Of a stretch of 64,000 nucleotides of DNA, positions 24,284 through 33,620 are shown one piece after another. Every line of letters starts with the position of its first letter. Positions within the stretch are counted from its first letter, which is position 1. Source of the stretch: M3007 sp965249785 (lineage in GTDB: Bacteria; Bacteroidota; Bacteroidia; Chitinophagales; Saprospiraceae); NCBI GenBank assembly GCA_965249785.1, contig CBDFMU010000027.1, positions 124,001 through 188,000 of the forward strand. Reading direction: 5' to 3'. Below the pieces are notes generated by a model. It searched no databases. It saw nothing but the letters and a program-made list of their open reading frames with translations, and was not told the DNA's origin. A program made the translations under genes and the position numbers.

Positions 24284-25594
24284 TTGCCTATTTGCCTTTT
24301 GGAAATTTCTACTACCCGCGCGCTCCAGGCTTTCCAGATCATGCGCTTTGGCTCCGTGCTGCTCACCAGCATCCTGCTCGCTAAAAGCGGCCTCTCTACC
24401 GCCGATATTGGCAGTTACGAGCTGCTGTTGTATTTGGGCAGCATCGTGGCATTCTTTTGGGTGAACGGCCTGTTGCAGGGAATGTCGCCGGTATTTGCCC
24501 GCCTGGATGGCACAGCGCGTAAGCATTTCATTTTCAACGTTTTCCTGGTTTTTTGCAGCATTTCTCTGGCACTGTTTATCCTGCTTTTTTTCGGTGAAAA
24601 GTGGGTAGCACCGCTGTTGACTGGTCAGGCTGGCGTACCCTGCTACCGCCTGTTTTGTCTGTATTTATTGTTCCAACTGCCCACCTTTCCGGTAGAGTAT
24701 ATTTACTTGCTGCATGAACGGCCCCGTCATATTGTTGGTTGGGGCGTTGTATCTTTTGGACTGTATATCTTGGCGTTGTTCGTGCCGGTGCAGTTGGGCT
24801 ACGGTCTAAGTGGCGGCTTCACCGCGTTGGCGGGTTTGAGCATTTTGAAATGGCTGTGGACGGCCAGGGTGGTGCTGCGCTACGGGCGGGTGGGATTGCG
24901 CACCGACTTGTGGCAGCAATATTTCCGTTTCTCCTGGCCCTTGATCCTGAATGTGTTAGTAGGAAATTTTGTCTTACTCTTCGATAATTGGCTAGTGAGC
25001 TGGTACTATCAGGACGAAGCCGTATTCGCTATTTTTCGCTACGGCTCGCGGGAACTGCCGCTGGCTACCGCCTTAGCCACTGCGCTCGGCATGGCAATGA
25101 TTCCCCGGCTGGCCGCTGCTCCGGCACAAGGTTTGGCTGAACTAAAAAGCAAATCGCTGCGGCTCATGCACCTGTTGTTTCCCGTTACTATTATCCTCCT
25201 GTTCCTCGCTAAACCGCTGTTTCCGCTTATTTTCAATTCCGATTTTGCCGCTAGTGCAGCCCTGTTCAATATCTATCTGCTGCTCACCGCCAGCCGGGTG
25301 CTCCTCCCCAACGCTATTGTGCTGGCGCGAGGGCAACCAAGTGTCATCTTTAAAGTCGGATTAGTAGAATTAGTAGTAAAAATCGGGTTGGGCTTTTGGC
25401 TGATCGCCTGGTTTGGGCTGCCCGGACTAGCGTGGTCGGTGGTGCTGGCTTTTTGGGTAGAAAAACTGGGTTTGATCTGGTTTTTGGAGAAAAAATGTGA
25501 TGTTCGCACTGTGGATTGGTTGGATATACGGTGGTATAGCGGGTATTTGGTGGCGTTGATGGCGGCCTGGGGAGTAGAATGTTTAGTATTTTAA
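24284..25594 (+). CDS. Polysaccharide flippase-like membrane protein (MATE/Wzx superfamily)
   Basis: The protein has about 436 residues and twelve or more hydrophobic segments. The N-terminal pattern ALQAFQIMRFGSVLLTSILLAKSGLSTADIGSYELLL is typical of O-antigen flippases, with a second repeat around FSWPLILNVLVGNFVLLFDNWLVSWY. No ATG is well placed: TTG at 24284 or 24299 is the likely start, while the first ATG (24341) would cut into the first membrane helix. A TTGCC-rich tract immediately precedes it. It should move lipid-linked glycans across the inner membrane. No glycosyltransferase cluster is adjacent, so the glycan is unknown. Confidence 0.82.
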   Translation: MPICLLEISTTRALQAFQIMRFGSVLLTSILLAKSGLSTADIGSYELLLYLGSIVAFFWVNGLLQGMSPVFARLDGTARKHFIFNVFLVFCSISLALFILLFFGEKWVAPLLTGQAGVPCYRLFCLYLLFQLPTFPVEYIYLLHERPRHIVGWGVVSFGLYILALFVPVQLGYGLSGGFTALAGLSILKWLWTARVVLRYGRVGLRTDLWQQYFRFSWPLILNVLVGNFVLLFDNWLVSWYYQDEAVFAIFRYGSRELPLATALATALGMAMIPRLAAAPAQGLAELKSKSLRLMHLLFPVTIILLFLAKPLFPLIFNSDFAASAALFNIYLLLTASRVLLPNAIVLARGQPSVIFKVGLVELVVKIGLGFWLIAWFGLPGLAWSVVLAFWVEKLGLIWFLEKKCDVRTVDWLDIRWYSGYLVALMAAWGVECLVF

Positions 25595-26162
25595 ATTAAA
25601 ATTCACGGGAACGGGTTCAAAATAAAGATTTACGGTGCGCTGCACCTCCAAATCAACTTTGTCCATTCTGATCTACCAATATTTCGCCGCACTGCGGCTA
25701 CTGGAACAAGGACGTTGGTGATATTTTTTTTGGTGTCGTTCCTAAAAGCCAAGCACTAACTTATATTTACCAGTTACAAAAAATTATTTTAAAATAACTT
25801 ATTGATAGTCAATAACTAACGAGGCATTTGCTAAAAAAGATGCTTCCTCAGCTATTACAAGTTGCCAAGCGTCTATATAGCACATATATTTGTGCTATAA
25901 TTATCGGCATTTTAATACGTCTGTTAAGTTTTACTCTTAATCTTTTTCTACTCTATTTTCGGCCCAATTATTGCTTATAATCTGCCGTTTCGGCGTATTA
26001 TCGGTTGTATGCTTTTGCAGATGGCCGATAGATCGTATAGTTTCCCATTTCGTTGAAGAAAAGTTATTCCTTTAAAGGCTCACAGCTTAGTCTGCGTCGG
26101 TATCTGTATGCCCGCTTAGCTGTTGGTACTATACTTATACGTTCATCAAATGCACCTTTAAA
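25595..26162. other. 568-bp AT-rich intergenic region with small palindromes
   Basis: No gene is seen. TATAGCAC (25876-25883) pairs perfectly with GTGCTATA (25892-25899) and TTATTGA (25799-25805) with TCAATAA (25809-25815). These could be regulatory sites or part of a small RNA. No tRNA-like or CRISPR-like structure is visible, and no TAnnTTTG box is clear before the gene at 26163. Confidence 0.4.
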
Positions 26163-27674
26163 ATGAAACATTCGACCAGAATCTTTACCATTTTCTTCGC
26201 GGCTCTGCTAGGTACGTCATTTGTACAAGCGCAGATTTTTGAAAACACTTATGTCTGGCACAATCAGAGCCACGCTGCCTGGAAGGTCCAGCCCAATTCT
26301 CCCCAGGGTTATGTTATTGCCGGCGATAAATACTTTGCTTCGCCCAATACCTCTATCTATATGACGGGCTTTGATGAATTCGGCCAGGCACAGTGGACAC
26401 AGACGTACGCCAGCGGCTTTACCAGCCTGCAGCCTTTCTGGAAGAGCTTTACCGTCAGTTCCAGCCCAATCAAATACTTTGTCGTGTCGGCTGGCGAGCA
26501 GGGTGGCCACAAGGCTTACGCGCTGTTGACCAATGCGATCGGCCAGAAATACTGGGATCGTGCTTCGGTACTGCCAATGGGTATTACTTTCGGAGGCGTT
26601 ACGGAGGCCAGCAACGGCGGCTGGGTAGCCTCCGGATCGACCAGCAACGGCAATTTTGCTGCGGTGAAATTCGACGCTTATGGAGTGATCGAATGGTCGT
26701 ATGAATATCCGGTTTCCGGCTTTGCCTGGACTATTTCGCAGACGGTTGGTGGCGTTGGCTACGTCCTGGCAGGCGATCACCGGGTGGTTAGAATTGACTA
26801 TCTGGGCAATTACCAGGGCAGCACCACAATTAATCTGGGCAATGCACCCGCTCCTGACGGGTCGGCATATAGCTACAGTGAATTTGAGGAAATCACACCT
26901 TTGACTGACGGTCAGGGCTTTATTGTCACGGGTTCGACTTTTTCCAACTCATTCTCCGGGGTCTATACAGCGCGTTTGGCTTATAGCGGTGCCGTCGCCT
27001 GGGTCAAAATCAATGACCAGGTCAACACTTCGGCCACTGGTACGCCGGTTGCCTGGATTAACAACGCTATTATCAATGCTGGGACGGAAATCGTTACTTC
27101 CTGGCGGCGGGGCCCTATTTCGACTGGCGGTGCCATGTACTACCAGCGGATGAATTTTGCGGGTGCCAATATTGGTACTATTCGCAGTTTAAATAATAAC
27201 ATTGGCCTGCGCGAAGGGTTTATGATCAATCCACACGGCAAATTTATCGTCGGCGGTACGCGCATTGACCTGAGTTCTGCTTATTCTTATACCAATCCGG
27301 TGTTGCCGCTCACTGGCGGGGACGAATCCGAGGCTCGTACCGAGCCATTTGCGGAGGCCAATCCGTTGACGGCAGTCCAGACGAACACCAGCAATGCTCA
27401 CCCGATATTTGATTATCCGACCAGCCGGGTGTTTGCTTCCGAACTGCGGGTGTTCCCGAATCCTGCCACCGGCATTATCAATGTGGGCGGCAAACTGGAG
27501 CCAGGTGCCTTGTTGCGCGTCGTCAGTCTGACGGGCGCAGTGGTGCTGGAACGCGAGATTCAGCCCAACGAAACGATGCTGCAACTTGATCTGACGGCAG
27601 CGGGTAAGGGTATGTATGGAGTGGAAATGGTGGGCCAGTCGGGCGTAACTACGCGGAAAGTGGTGGTGGAATAG
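26163..27674 (+). CDS. Secreted protein with type IX (type A) C-terminal sorting domain
   Basis: The 503-residue protein has a signal peptide ending near VQAQ (residues 20-24). The central part (about 25-370) consists of short repeated beta segments with SGW/GYVLAGD/GFIVTGS patterns, like repeats of secreted Bacteroidota propeller-type proteins. The C-terminal 75 residues (LRVFPNPATGIINVGG ... KGMYGVEMV ... TTRKVVVE) form a T9SS type A sorting domain, so it should be exported and anchored or released at the surface. The specific function is not recognisable. It converges with the lipoprotein gene downstream. Confidence 0.82.
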   Translation: MKHSTRIFTIFFAALLGTSFVQAQIFENTYVWHNQSHAAWKVQPNSPQGYVIAGDKYFASPNTSIYMTGFDEFGQAQWTQTYASGFTSLQPFWKSFTVSSSPIKYFVVSAGEQGGHKAYALLTNAIGQKYWDRASVLPMGITFGGVTEASNGGWVASGSTSNGNFAAVKFDAYGVIEWSYEYPVSGFAWTISQTVGGVGYVLAGDHRVVRIDYLGNYQGSTTINLGNAPAPDGSAYSYSEFEEITPLTDGQGFIVTGSTFSNSFSGVYTARLAYSGAVAWVKINDQVNTSATGTPVAWINNAIINAGTEIVTSWRRGPISTGGAMYYQRMNFAGANIGTIRSLNNNIGLREGFMINPHGKFIVGGTRIDLSSAYSYTNPVLPLTGGDESEARTEPFAEANPLTAVQTNTSNAHPIFDYPTSRVFASELRVFPNPATGIINVGGKLEPGALLRVVSLTGAVVLEREIQPNETMLQLDLTAAGKGMYGVEMVGQSGVTTRKVVVE

Positions 27675-27695
27675 GTTTAAAAAAAAGTTAGGAAG

Positions 27696-27794
27696 GGGTT
27701 TAGAAAACAGGTTTAGTGGTTTATTCAAGTACAATTTCATTGGTTATCAATGTTTTGCATTTGAACAAAATCATCCAACCTGTTTTCTAAACCC
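27696..27794. terminator. 18-bp perfect inverted repeat between convergent genes
   Basis: Arms 27696-27713 and 27777-27794 (outer bases GGGTTTAG/CTAAACCC) are perfect complements around 63 nt. The structure lies exactly between the convergent stops at 27674 and 27800 and would act in both directions. The right arm is followed by TTTTTC, and the mirror side has AAAAAAAA at 27679-27686. Confidence 0.6.
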
Positions 27795-27799
27795 TTTTT

Positions 27800-28717
27800 C
27801 TATTGCCACGTAGGAATCAAGCCGCGCAAACCCATGTCCACGATTTTTTCCGCCGGAGTAACACCGTCGCCATAAAAGTCGAGTTGGCCGTTGCCATTAT
27901 CATCCACCCACTCGAAACTTTGATTGATAGAAAAGGAGAGTTTGACCGTTATGTCGCTGGTTTCATTGCCAGTAACCACGAGCGGCGTAGCGAATTTTCC
28001 AGTTACCACACAAGAGCCAGCGGGGATCGGGCTAGTGGCGAAGAGTGGATTTACTACGGTGGTCGCGCCCGCCGGAGCTTCGCCGGAGTATAGTTGATTA
28101 TAGGTATTATATGGGGCCGTCAAATTGGTTTCAAAAGCCCAAAAGCCCTGCTTTTTATCGTCGTTCACGCTCAGCGTTTTCTCGCGCGGTTGCACCGTCG
28201 TGATGTAGGTATTAAAACCTAAAAAGGACGACACGGTGCCTTTTTGCTGATTCAATTCGCCCAAAATTGGCAGATTTTTGAGGTTGAATTGTACATCGTA
28301 AGTTTGGTAAGCCACACTGACGCGCACCCATTCATACGTACCGGGTGGTACGTCTTTCAGATTGATTTTCAAGAAGTTATCGCCCGACGCAGCCAGGATG
28401 GCCTGATCAAAATCAATGGCATTGTCGCCACCTTTGGTCGTTTCCGGGGCTTTGTAGAGTACCGCTCCAGCACCCAAAGCTGTGAATGCAGTAGGTGCCA
28501 GTTCGAGGTAGTGAATGCTCATTTTCCGAAATTCCGGCGTTTGCGCAGCGTGCCCAGCAGGCAAAGGTGCAGGTAGACCAATATTGTTCAAACGCGGTTG
28601 CTGGGCGTCGAATTTGAATTGAAATTGCAGATTCTGCGTGCTCGTTGAATCAGATTCTTTTTTGCAGGCGGTGAACAGCAAGCTGGCTGCCACCAATAAG
28701 AGATAGTGTCGTTGCAT
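27800..28717 (-). CDS. Hypothetical outer-membrane or periplasmic lipoprotein
   Basis: From the ATG at 28717 the protein has 305 residues and a clear lipobox (LLFTAC, Cys near residue 18) followed by KKESDST. An upstream ATG at 28765 is unlikely because it would bury the signal peptide. The body is a predicted beta-rich sandwich with LQFQFKFD, LKINLKDVPPGTYEWVRVSVAY and DDNGNGQLDFYGDGV near the end; the last is a calcium-loop-like motif. I do not recognise the family. It lies 69 bp after the PBP2 gene on the same strand and may share that transcript. Confidence 0.7.
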   Translation of the reverse strand: MQRHYLLLVAASLLFTACKKESDSTSTQNLQFQFKFDAQQPRLNNIGLPAPLPAGHAAQTPEFRKMSIHYLELAPTAFTALGAGAVLYKAPETTKGGDNAIDFDQAILAASGDNFLKINLKDVPPGTYEWVRVSVAYQTYDVQFNLKNLPILGELNQQKGTVSSFLGFNTYITTVQPREKTLSVNDDKKQGFWAFETNLTAPYNTYNQLYSGEAPAGATTVVNPLFATSPIPAGSCVVTGKFATPLVVTGNETSDITVKLSFSINQSFEWVDDNGNGQLDFYGDGVTPAEKIVDMGLRGLIPTWQ

Positions 28718-28786
28718 GGTCGAATAGTTTTGGGGGAAAACGCCAACAAACCTTCGGAAGTGCAAACGGGACGTTAAAGGATCAAG

Positions 28787-30778
28787 CTACCGCTTCCGAT
28801 TTTCCTTAATCGGATTGGTGAGCCCTAAGGCAGGTTGGCCATCCGGCACGTCGCTGGGAACATTGGCCGGGTCGGGCAATGAATCGCGGGACGGCACCGG
28901 AGCAGTTTTACGGACTACCGGACGATTGGCCAGGAATTTCTCAATGAGATTGGCCTTGGCCATGCGATCCTCTATCGGCTTGCGGGCAGTAGAAATGGTG
29001 TCGTGGAGATATTTTTCGATCATCAGGCTGGCAATGGGCGCGGCATACAGGGCACCCCAGGTAGCGTTTTCGACGTACACAGCGATGGCAATGGTCGGGT
29101 TGTCCTTGGGCGCAAACGCAAAAAACACTGAGTGATCTTCGCCATGCGGATTCTGGCTGGTGCCCGTCTTGCCACAGATTTGAATATCGGGCAATCTCGC
29201 AATGCGCGCCGTCCCGCGATTGACGCATTCCGCCATGCCCTCAGTCACCAGGTCGAAATAATGCTGATTGACGCTGACGTGGTTCTTTTTGAAATAAATC
29301 GCTGGAATAGATGGGCCATCCCGAAATTCCTTGGCTAAATGTGGAGCATACCAGTAGCCTTTATTGGCGATGCAGGCCGCCAGATTAGCCATTTGCAGGG
29401 TGGTCAATTGCAATTCTCCCTGCCCGATGCCACAGGACATGATCGTCGGCGAATGCCAGCCACCCAGGTTCTTCGGGTACAATTTGTTATAGTATGCCGA
29501 GGTTGGATAGCCGCCGGGACTTTCGTTGGGATAATCAATGCCCAACTGCGTCCCAAACCCAAACTGGTGTAGATAAACATTAAAACTATCCAGCCCCTGC
29601 TGCGGATTGGAGAAGCCGAAACGATCAACGACGTCGCGGTATTTACTCATAAAATAAGTGTTGCAGGAATACGCAATGGCATCTACCACGCCATTCAGGT
29701 GGCCACGGTGGTGACATTTATAGAGTCGGCCAGCGTAAAAATAGCCGCCATAGCAATTGAAATCGGAATTTTCTCCGATAATCCCTTCCTGCAAACCTGC
29801 CAATGATACCGCTGTTTTAAAAATAGACCCCGGCGGGTACTTGGCCATCACCGTCCGGTCGAAGAAAGGTTTCAACGGGTCGGTCAGCAGACGACTGAAC
29901 ACCTGCCCGCGTTCCTGGGTCATGGTGAGCAGATTGGGATCGTAGGTGGGACCGCTGATCATGCAGAGTATCTGGCCAGTCTTTGGCTCGATGGCCACAA
30001 TACTGCCGGTTTTGTTCTGCATCAAATACTCGCCATAGACCTGCAAATTAATATCTATCGAAGAAATAAGATCGTTACCGGCCACAGCTGCCGTATCAAA
30101 TTTTCCTTCTTCGTATTTACCGACGGTGCGGCCCAGGTTGTCTTTGAGCAGCGAAGTCGTGCCTTTAGTGCCGCGCAAATAGGTTTCATATTGCGATTCC
30201 AGTCCGGCTGCGCCAATATAGTCCCCGGATTGGTACACGCCTTTCGAGCGTTCTATGTCGCGCGGGTCCACCTCATTGATGTAGCCCAGCACGTGCGCCC
30301 CGGCGTGGTACGGGTAGCCGCGAATGTTCCGCACCTGCACAAAGAAACCCGGAAATTCGTAGAGGCTTTCCTGCAAACGGGCATAAGTCTCAATGGAAAG
30401 TTTTTTCAAAAAAACAAAGGGTACCGAGCGGGAAAACTTGCCGCTGCGCCAGTCTTTGGTGATATTTTGTTGAAAGATTTCCGGCGTAATGCCCAATAAA
30501 TCACAGAATTTCGGCACGTTCATCTGCTCGAAATCCACCTGGCTGTAGGTCACCATCAGGTCGTACATCGCCTCGTTGTTCACGATGAGTTTGCCATTTC
30601 GGTCAAACACCAGCCCGCGCGGGGGATACACGGTTAGTTTTTCAATGGTAGTCGCGTCGGCCCTGCGTCGAAACGAGTCGTCGAACAATTGTAATTGTGC
30701 GGCTTTTAGCGCCAGTGCCAGGGCGCAGCCCACTATCACCCACTGTATATTTCGTTGCCGTTCGCGCGAGATGACCAT
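28787..30778 (-). CDS. mrdA: Penicillin-binding protein 2 (peptidoglycan transpeptidase of the elongasome)
   Basis: The protein has 663 residues. An N-terminal membrane anchor (WVIVGCALALALKAAQLQLF) is followed by the pedestal domain starting PPRGLVFDRNG. The transpeptidase domain contains all three active-site motifs: SxxK in YPPGSIFKTAV, SxN in YSCNTYF and KTGT in CGKTGTSQNP. This is class B PBP2, which crosslinks lateral-wall peptidoglycan with RodA and the Mre proteins. It is the last cell-shape gene of the mreB-mreC-mreD-mrdA order. The usual next gene, rodA, is not adjacent here; a lipoprotein gene follows instead. Confidence 0.95.
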   Translation of the reverse strand: MVISRERQRNIQWVIVGCALALALKAAQLQLFDDSFRRRADATTIEKLTVYPPRGLVFDRNGKLIVNNEAMYDLMVTYSQVDFEQMNVPKFCDLLGITPEIFQQNITKDWRSGKFSRSVPFVFLKKLSIETYARLQESLYEFPGFFVQVRNIRGYPYHAGAHVLGYINEVDPRDIERSKGVYQSGDYIGAAGLESQYETYLRGTKGTTSLLKDNLGRTVGKYEEGKFDTAAVAGNDLISSIDINLQVYGEYLMQNKTGSIVAIEPKTGQILCMISGPTYDPNLLTMTQERGQVFSRLLTDPLKPFFDRTVMAKYPPGSIFKTAVSLAGLQEGIIGENSDFNCYGGYFYAGRLYKCHHRGHLNGVVDAIAYSCNTYFMSKYRDVVDRFGFSNPQQGLDSFNVYLHQFGFGTQLGIDYPNESPGGYPTSAYYNKLYPKNLGGWHSPTIMSCGIGQGELQLTTLQMANLAACIANKGYWYAPHLAKEFRDGPSIPAIYFKKNHVSVNQHYFDLVTEGMAECVNRGTARIARLPDIQICGKTGTSQNPHGEDHSVFFAFAPKDNPTIAIAVYVENATWGALYAAPIASLMIEKYLHDTISTARKPIEDRMAKANLIEKFLANRPVVRKTAPVPSRDSLPDPANVPSDVPDGQPALGLTNPIKENRKR

Positions 30779-30781
30779 GTC

Positions 30782-30860
30782 TTAAGTATGAATTATGAAG
30801 TATAAACGATGAACTATAAACGGTAATCTTTCATACTTCATCGTTTATAGTTCATACTTA
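30782..30860. repeat. AT-word hairpin in the mrdA-mreD gap
   Basis: ATGAACTATAAACG at 30809-30822 pairs perfectly with CGTTTATAGTTCAT at 30842-30855. An outer TTAAGTATGAA/TTCATACTTAA pair closes it at 30782-30792 and 30850-30860, so alternative foldings compete. The same words (GAAGTAT, ATGAACTAT) build the hairpin in the mreC-mreB gap at 32302-32404. Confidence 0.65.
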
Positions 30861-30864
30861 ATTT

Positions 30865-31383
30865 TTATCGCTTCGGATTGAACAGGAAACCATAGAACAC
30901 TACAAAGATCATCGTTAGTGCCCAGGAAGCGATGGTTTTTAACGCAATGTCGCTGAAATAATAAAAGGAGAAATAGTCCACCGAAAAATACCAGAAAATA
31001 TGGATAAAGAAAAACAAAGATGCCGCCTGCGCAAAAACGGACCAGCCGAAATAGTAGGGAGTGAAGACTGGTTCTTTGCCCGAAAAGCCGCCTTTTGGCT
31101 CGAATACTTTGAAAACGATGCTCCGGGCGAAACCGGAAAAAGCGGCCGCGCTGGCGTGTAGCCCGTAAGATACGTAAAAGTAATCCACCGTCATCCCCAC
31201 CGTGAAGCCCAGCAACACCAGATAAGGCACGCCCAGCCGAACCGGCAACAGCAGCACAAACAATGGATACAGCAGCACATTGAAATACGCCCCGGCATTC
31301 ACGGAGACCTGTTTCAAAAACAGCACCTGCACCGCTACCAGCAGCAGAAACCGCCAGAGATTGGAAAAGAGGTTACTGTTCAT
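30865..31383 (-). CDS. mreD: Rod shape-determining protein MreD
   Basis: The 172-residue inner-membrane protein has about five hydrophobic segments (FLLLVAVQVLFLKQVSV, LFVLLLPVRLGVPYLVLLGFTVGMTVDYFY and others). Sequence conservation in MreD is low, so the identification rests on size, topology and position. It starts 11 bp inside the mreC gene and precedes mrdA in the order seen across Bacteroidota. It links MreC, MreB and the PBP2/RodA synthase in the membrane. Confidence 0.88.
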   Translation of the reverse strand: MNSNLFSNLWRFLLLVAVQVLFLKQVSVNAGAYFNVLLYPLFVLLLPVRLGVPYLVLLGFTVGMTVDYFYVSYGLHASAAAFSGFARSIVFKVFEPKGGFSGKEPVFTPYYFGWSVFAQAASLFFFIHIFWYFSVDYFSFYYFSDIALKTIASWALTMIFVVFYGFLFNPKR

Positions 31384-32263
31384 CGTGAATCGAACGTTGC
31401 AAGCTGTCGAGTTGGGGAGCGAAGAGGTTTTTCACTACATACACTTCTTGCACCGTGGACATTTCCTGGTTCAAGCGCACCTGCATAGTCAGAAAATAGG
31501 GATTTTCCGGGTCTTGCTGCGGCTTTTGAGCCACCATACCGATCAGGTGCCGGGGGGGAAACATCTGCGAAAAACCGCTGGTCATTATGCTGTCGCCCAC
31601 CTGGATTTTGTCAAAGTGCTTGGGAATGAATTTCAGGGTCATGACATCGGGATCGCCACCTTCCCAGACCAATGATCCAAAAGCGCGTTCTTTTTTCAAG
31701 GCCGCTGATATTTTGGTTTGCCGATGCAGCACGGACATAACGAGGGCGAAGTGGGTGTTTACTTGCCGCACAATGCCGACGATGCCGCTTCGCGTCACCA
31801 CTGCCATATCGGATTGTATGCCGTCGCTGCTCCCGCGATTGAGCATGAGCCAGTTATTGGCCCCGTTGATGGCGTTGCTGATTACGGTGGCGGTGATATA
31901 GACATATTCGGGGCGAGTGACCCGGTGGCGCACCGAGTCGTTGCGGAACAGCGAATCAAAACGAACGGCAAAAAAAGTATCGCGGTGTTCCACCTGCACC
32001 GACTGACGATTAGCCAATTCCTCCTGCAACTCTTTGTTCTCTTGCGACAGACTGTCTATTTGTGCATCCAGGCTCCAATAATCCAGCAGGTGCTGGCGAC
32101 GCTCGAGCATATTGCCCGCCAACTGGCCAAAAGAATGTACATAGATGGCCCTTTGACGAGTATTAGCATTGGCCTGTACAATTACGTAAAAGCAGAAAGC
32201 CTCCACTAACACCAGCGTCACGAAGCCACCATTCCGAATAAATAGTTGGAGGAGGGAACCCAT
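31373..32263 (-). CDS. mreC: Rod shape-determining protein MreC
   Basis: The 296-residue protein has one N-terminal membrane helix (GFVTLVLVEAFCFYVIVQ). A coiled coil follows (about 65-90, IDSLSQENKELQEELANRQ). The periplasmic beta domains contain ATVISNAINGANNWLMLNRGSSDGI and DSIMTSGFSQMFPPRHLIG. This matches MreC, the periplasmic scaffold that activates PBP2. It overlaps mreD by 11 bp. A 145-bp gap rich in AT-word repeats separates it from mreB. Confidence 0.94.
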   Translation of the reverse strand: MGSLLQLFIRNGGFVTLVLVEAFCFYVIVQANANTRQRAIYVHSFGQLAGNMLERRQHLLDYWSLDAQIDSLSQENKELQEELANRQSVQVEHRDTFFAVRFDSLFRNDSVRHRVTRPEYVYITATVISNAINGANNWLMLNRGSSDGIQSDMAVVTRSGIVGIVRQVNTHFALVMSVLHRQTKISAALKKERAFGSLVWEGGDPDVMTLKFIPKHFDKIQVGDSIMTSGFSQMFPPRHLIGMVAQKPQQDPENPYFLTMQVRLNQEMSTVQEVYVVKNLFAPQLDSLQRSIHDEQ

Positions 32264-32270
32264 GGTTTTT

Positions 32271-32404
32271 AGTTATGAGTTATGAGTTATAAGTTATAAA
32301 ACTATGAAGTATGAACTATGAAATATAAACCACAGAACACCGTATGTCGGCCCCATTTCATAAGTCACAGTTATAGTTCATAGTTTATAGTTCATACTTC
32401 ATAG
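32271..32404. repeat. AT-word tandem repeat and 18-bp hairpin in the mreC-mreB gap
   Basis: Arms 32302-32319 and 32387-32404 (CTATGAAGTATGAACTAT and its complement) are perfect around 67 nt. The region 32271-32299 is a tandem of GTTATGA/GTTATAA words. The composition and words match the repeat in the mreD-mrdA gap, so the two gaps seem to hold members of one degenerate family. Confidence 0.65.
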
Positions 32405-32408
32405 CTAA

Positions 32409-33440
32409 TTAAACGCTTTTCCGGTCAATCAAAAAAGTAAACTTATCGGAGTTGCGCAGGGCCAGGCCGGTACCACGCACCACCGCGCGAAGTGGATCGT
32501 CGGCGATATGTACGGTAAGTTTGGTTTTAGCCTCCAGGCGTTTATCCAGACCGCGCAGCAATGCACCGCCACCAGTCAAATAAAGACCCGTTTGATAAAT
32601 ATCGGCTGCCAATTCCGGAGGCGTCAATTCGAGGGCTTTCAGTACGGCATCCTCGATTTTACTGATGCTTTTATCGAGGGCGTAAGCGACTTCCTGATAG
32701 TTAATTTTGATTTGTTTTGGAATACCCGTCATCAAGTCACGGCCATTTACGGCGTAATCGGGGGGTGGATTTTCCAGTTCATGCAAAGCCGAGCCCACGT
32801 GAATCTTGATCTGTTCCGCCGTGCGTTCTCCGATCAGGATGTTGTGCTCGCGCTTCATGTAACCCATGATGTCATTGGTCAGTTCGTCGCCAGCAATACG
32901 GATAGACTGGTCGCAAACAATACCCGCCAGGGCAATCACCGCGATTTCCGTCGTACCACCACCAATGTCGATCACCATGTTCCCAATCGGCTCTTCGATA
33001 TTCAGGCCAATCCCCAACGCAGCGGCCATCGGCTCGTGAATCAGGTAAGTCTCCTTGCTGTCTACGTGGTCAGCAGAGTCAAACACCGCCCGTTTTTCCA
33101 CCTCGGTAATACCGCTGGGAATACAAATCACCATTTTCAGGTGACTGAACAGGTTGCTTTTTTTACCCACCATGCGAATCATACTCTCGATCATCGCCTC
33201 GGCAGCCTGGAAATCGGCGATCACCCCATCTTTCAACGGGCGGATCGTCTTGATATTTTCGTGCGTCTTTTCGTGCATCTGCATCGCGCGGTGGCCCACG
33301 GCGATAGTATTCCCGGTCCTTCGGTCCACGGCAATGATAGAAGGCTCATCCACGATCACCTGATCGTCTACCATGATAAGGGTATTGGCGGTACCCAGGT
33401 CAATGGCCAATTCCTGCTTAAAAAACTTAAAAAAGTTCAA
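32409..33440 (-). CDS. mreB: Rod shape-determining protein MreB (actin homologue)
   Basis: The 343-residue protein has the actin-fold nucleotide-binding motifs: ELAIDLGTANTL (phosphate 1), MVIDIGGGTTEIAVI (phosphate 2) and LTGGGALLRGLDKRL (adenosine). Other MreB signatures include VCIPSGITEVEKRAV and IAGDELTNDIMGYM. It polymerises under the inner membrane and guides lateral wall synthesis. It is the first gene of the minus-strand cell-shape operon, with a candidate -7 box about 60 bp upstream. Length and motifs are normal. Confidence 0.97.
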   Translation of the reverse strand: MNFFKFFKQELAIDLGTANTLIMVDDQVIVDEPSIIAVDRRTGNTIAVGHRAMQMHEKTHENIKTIRPLKDGVIADFQAAEAMIESMIRMVGKKSNLFSHLKMVICIPSGITEVEKRAVFDSADHVDSKETYLIHEPMAAALGIGLNIEEPIGNMVIDIGGGTTEIAVIALAGIVCDQSIRIAGDELTNDIMGYMKREHNILIGERTAEQIKIHVGSALHELENPPPDYAVNGRDLMTGIPKQIKINYQEVAYALDKSISKIEDAVLKALELTPPELAADIYQTGLYLTGGGALLRGLDKRLEAKTKLTVHIADDPLRAVVRGTGLALRNSDKFTFLIDRKSV

Positions 33441-33498
33441 CTGTATCGATATATTTGGAAGTGAGTGCGAATAAGGAGGGTTTTTCGATTAAAGCGCG

Positions 33499-33506
33499 CA
33501 AAACTA
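33499..33506 (-). promoter_or_regulatory. Candidate -7 box of the mre operon
   Basis: On the minus strand the box reads TAGTTTTG, a TAnnTTTG match, about 59 bp before the mreB start. No well-spaced TTG is seen. The same gap has a perfect 10-bp palindrome AAGCATGCTT (33559-33568) beside an A-run, perhaps a weak terminator for the upstream M16 gene. Confidence 0.4.
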
Positions 33507-33620
33507 CACAGGATTGCGGGTAATTCTGCTGTAAAAAATGCTTACTTTTTATAAAAAAAAGCATGCTTGACTAAAATAACCATATCCGGGTAGGGTTTTA
33601 GTTAACAAAATCGCTACAAA

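Noticed and set aside
25595..26162. tRNA or riboswitch in the 568-bp gap
   Set aside because: No cloverleaf, T-loop or known aptamer core was found by eye; only small palindromes are present.
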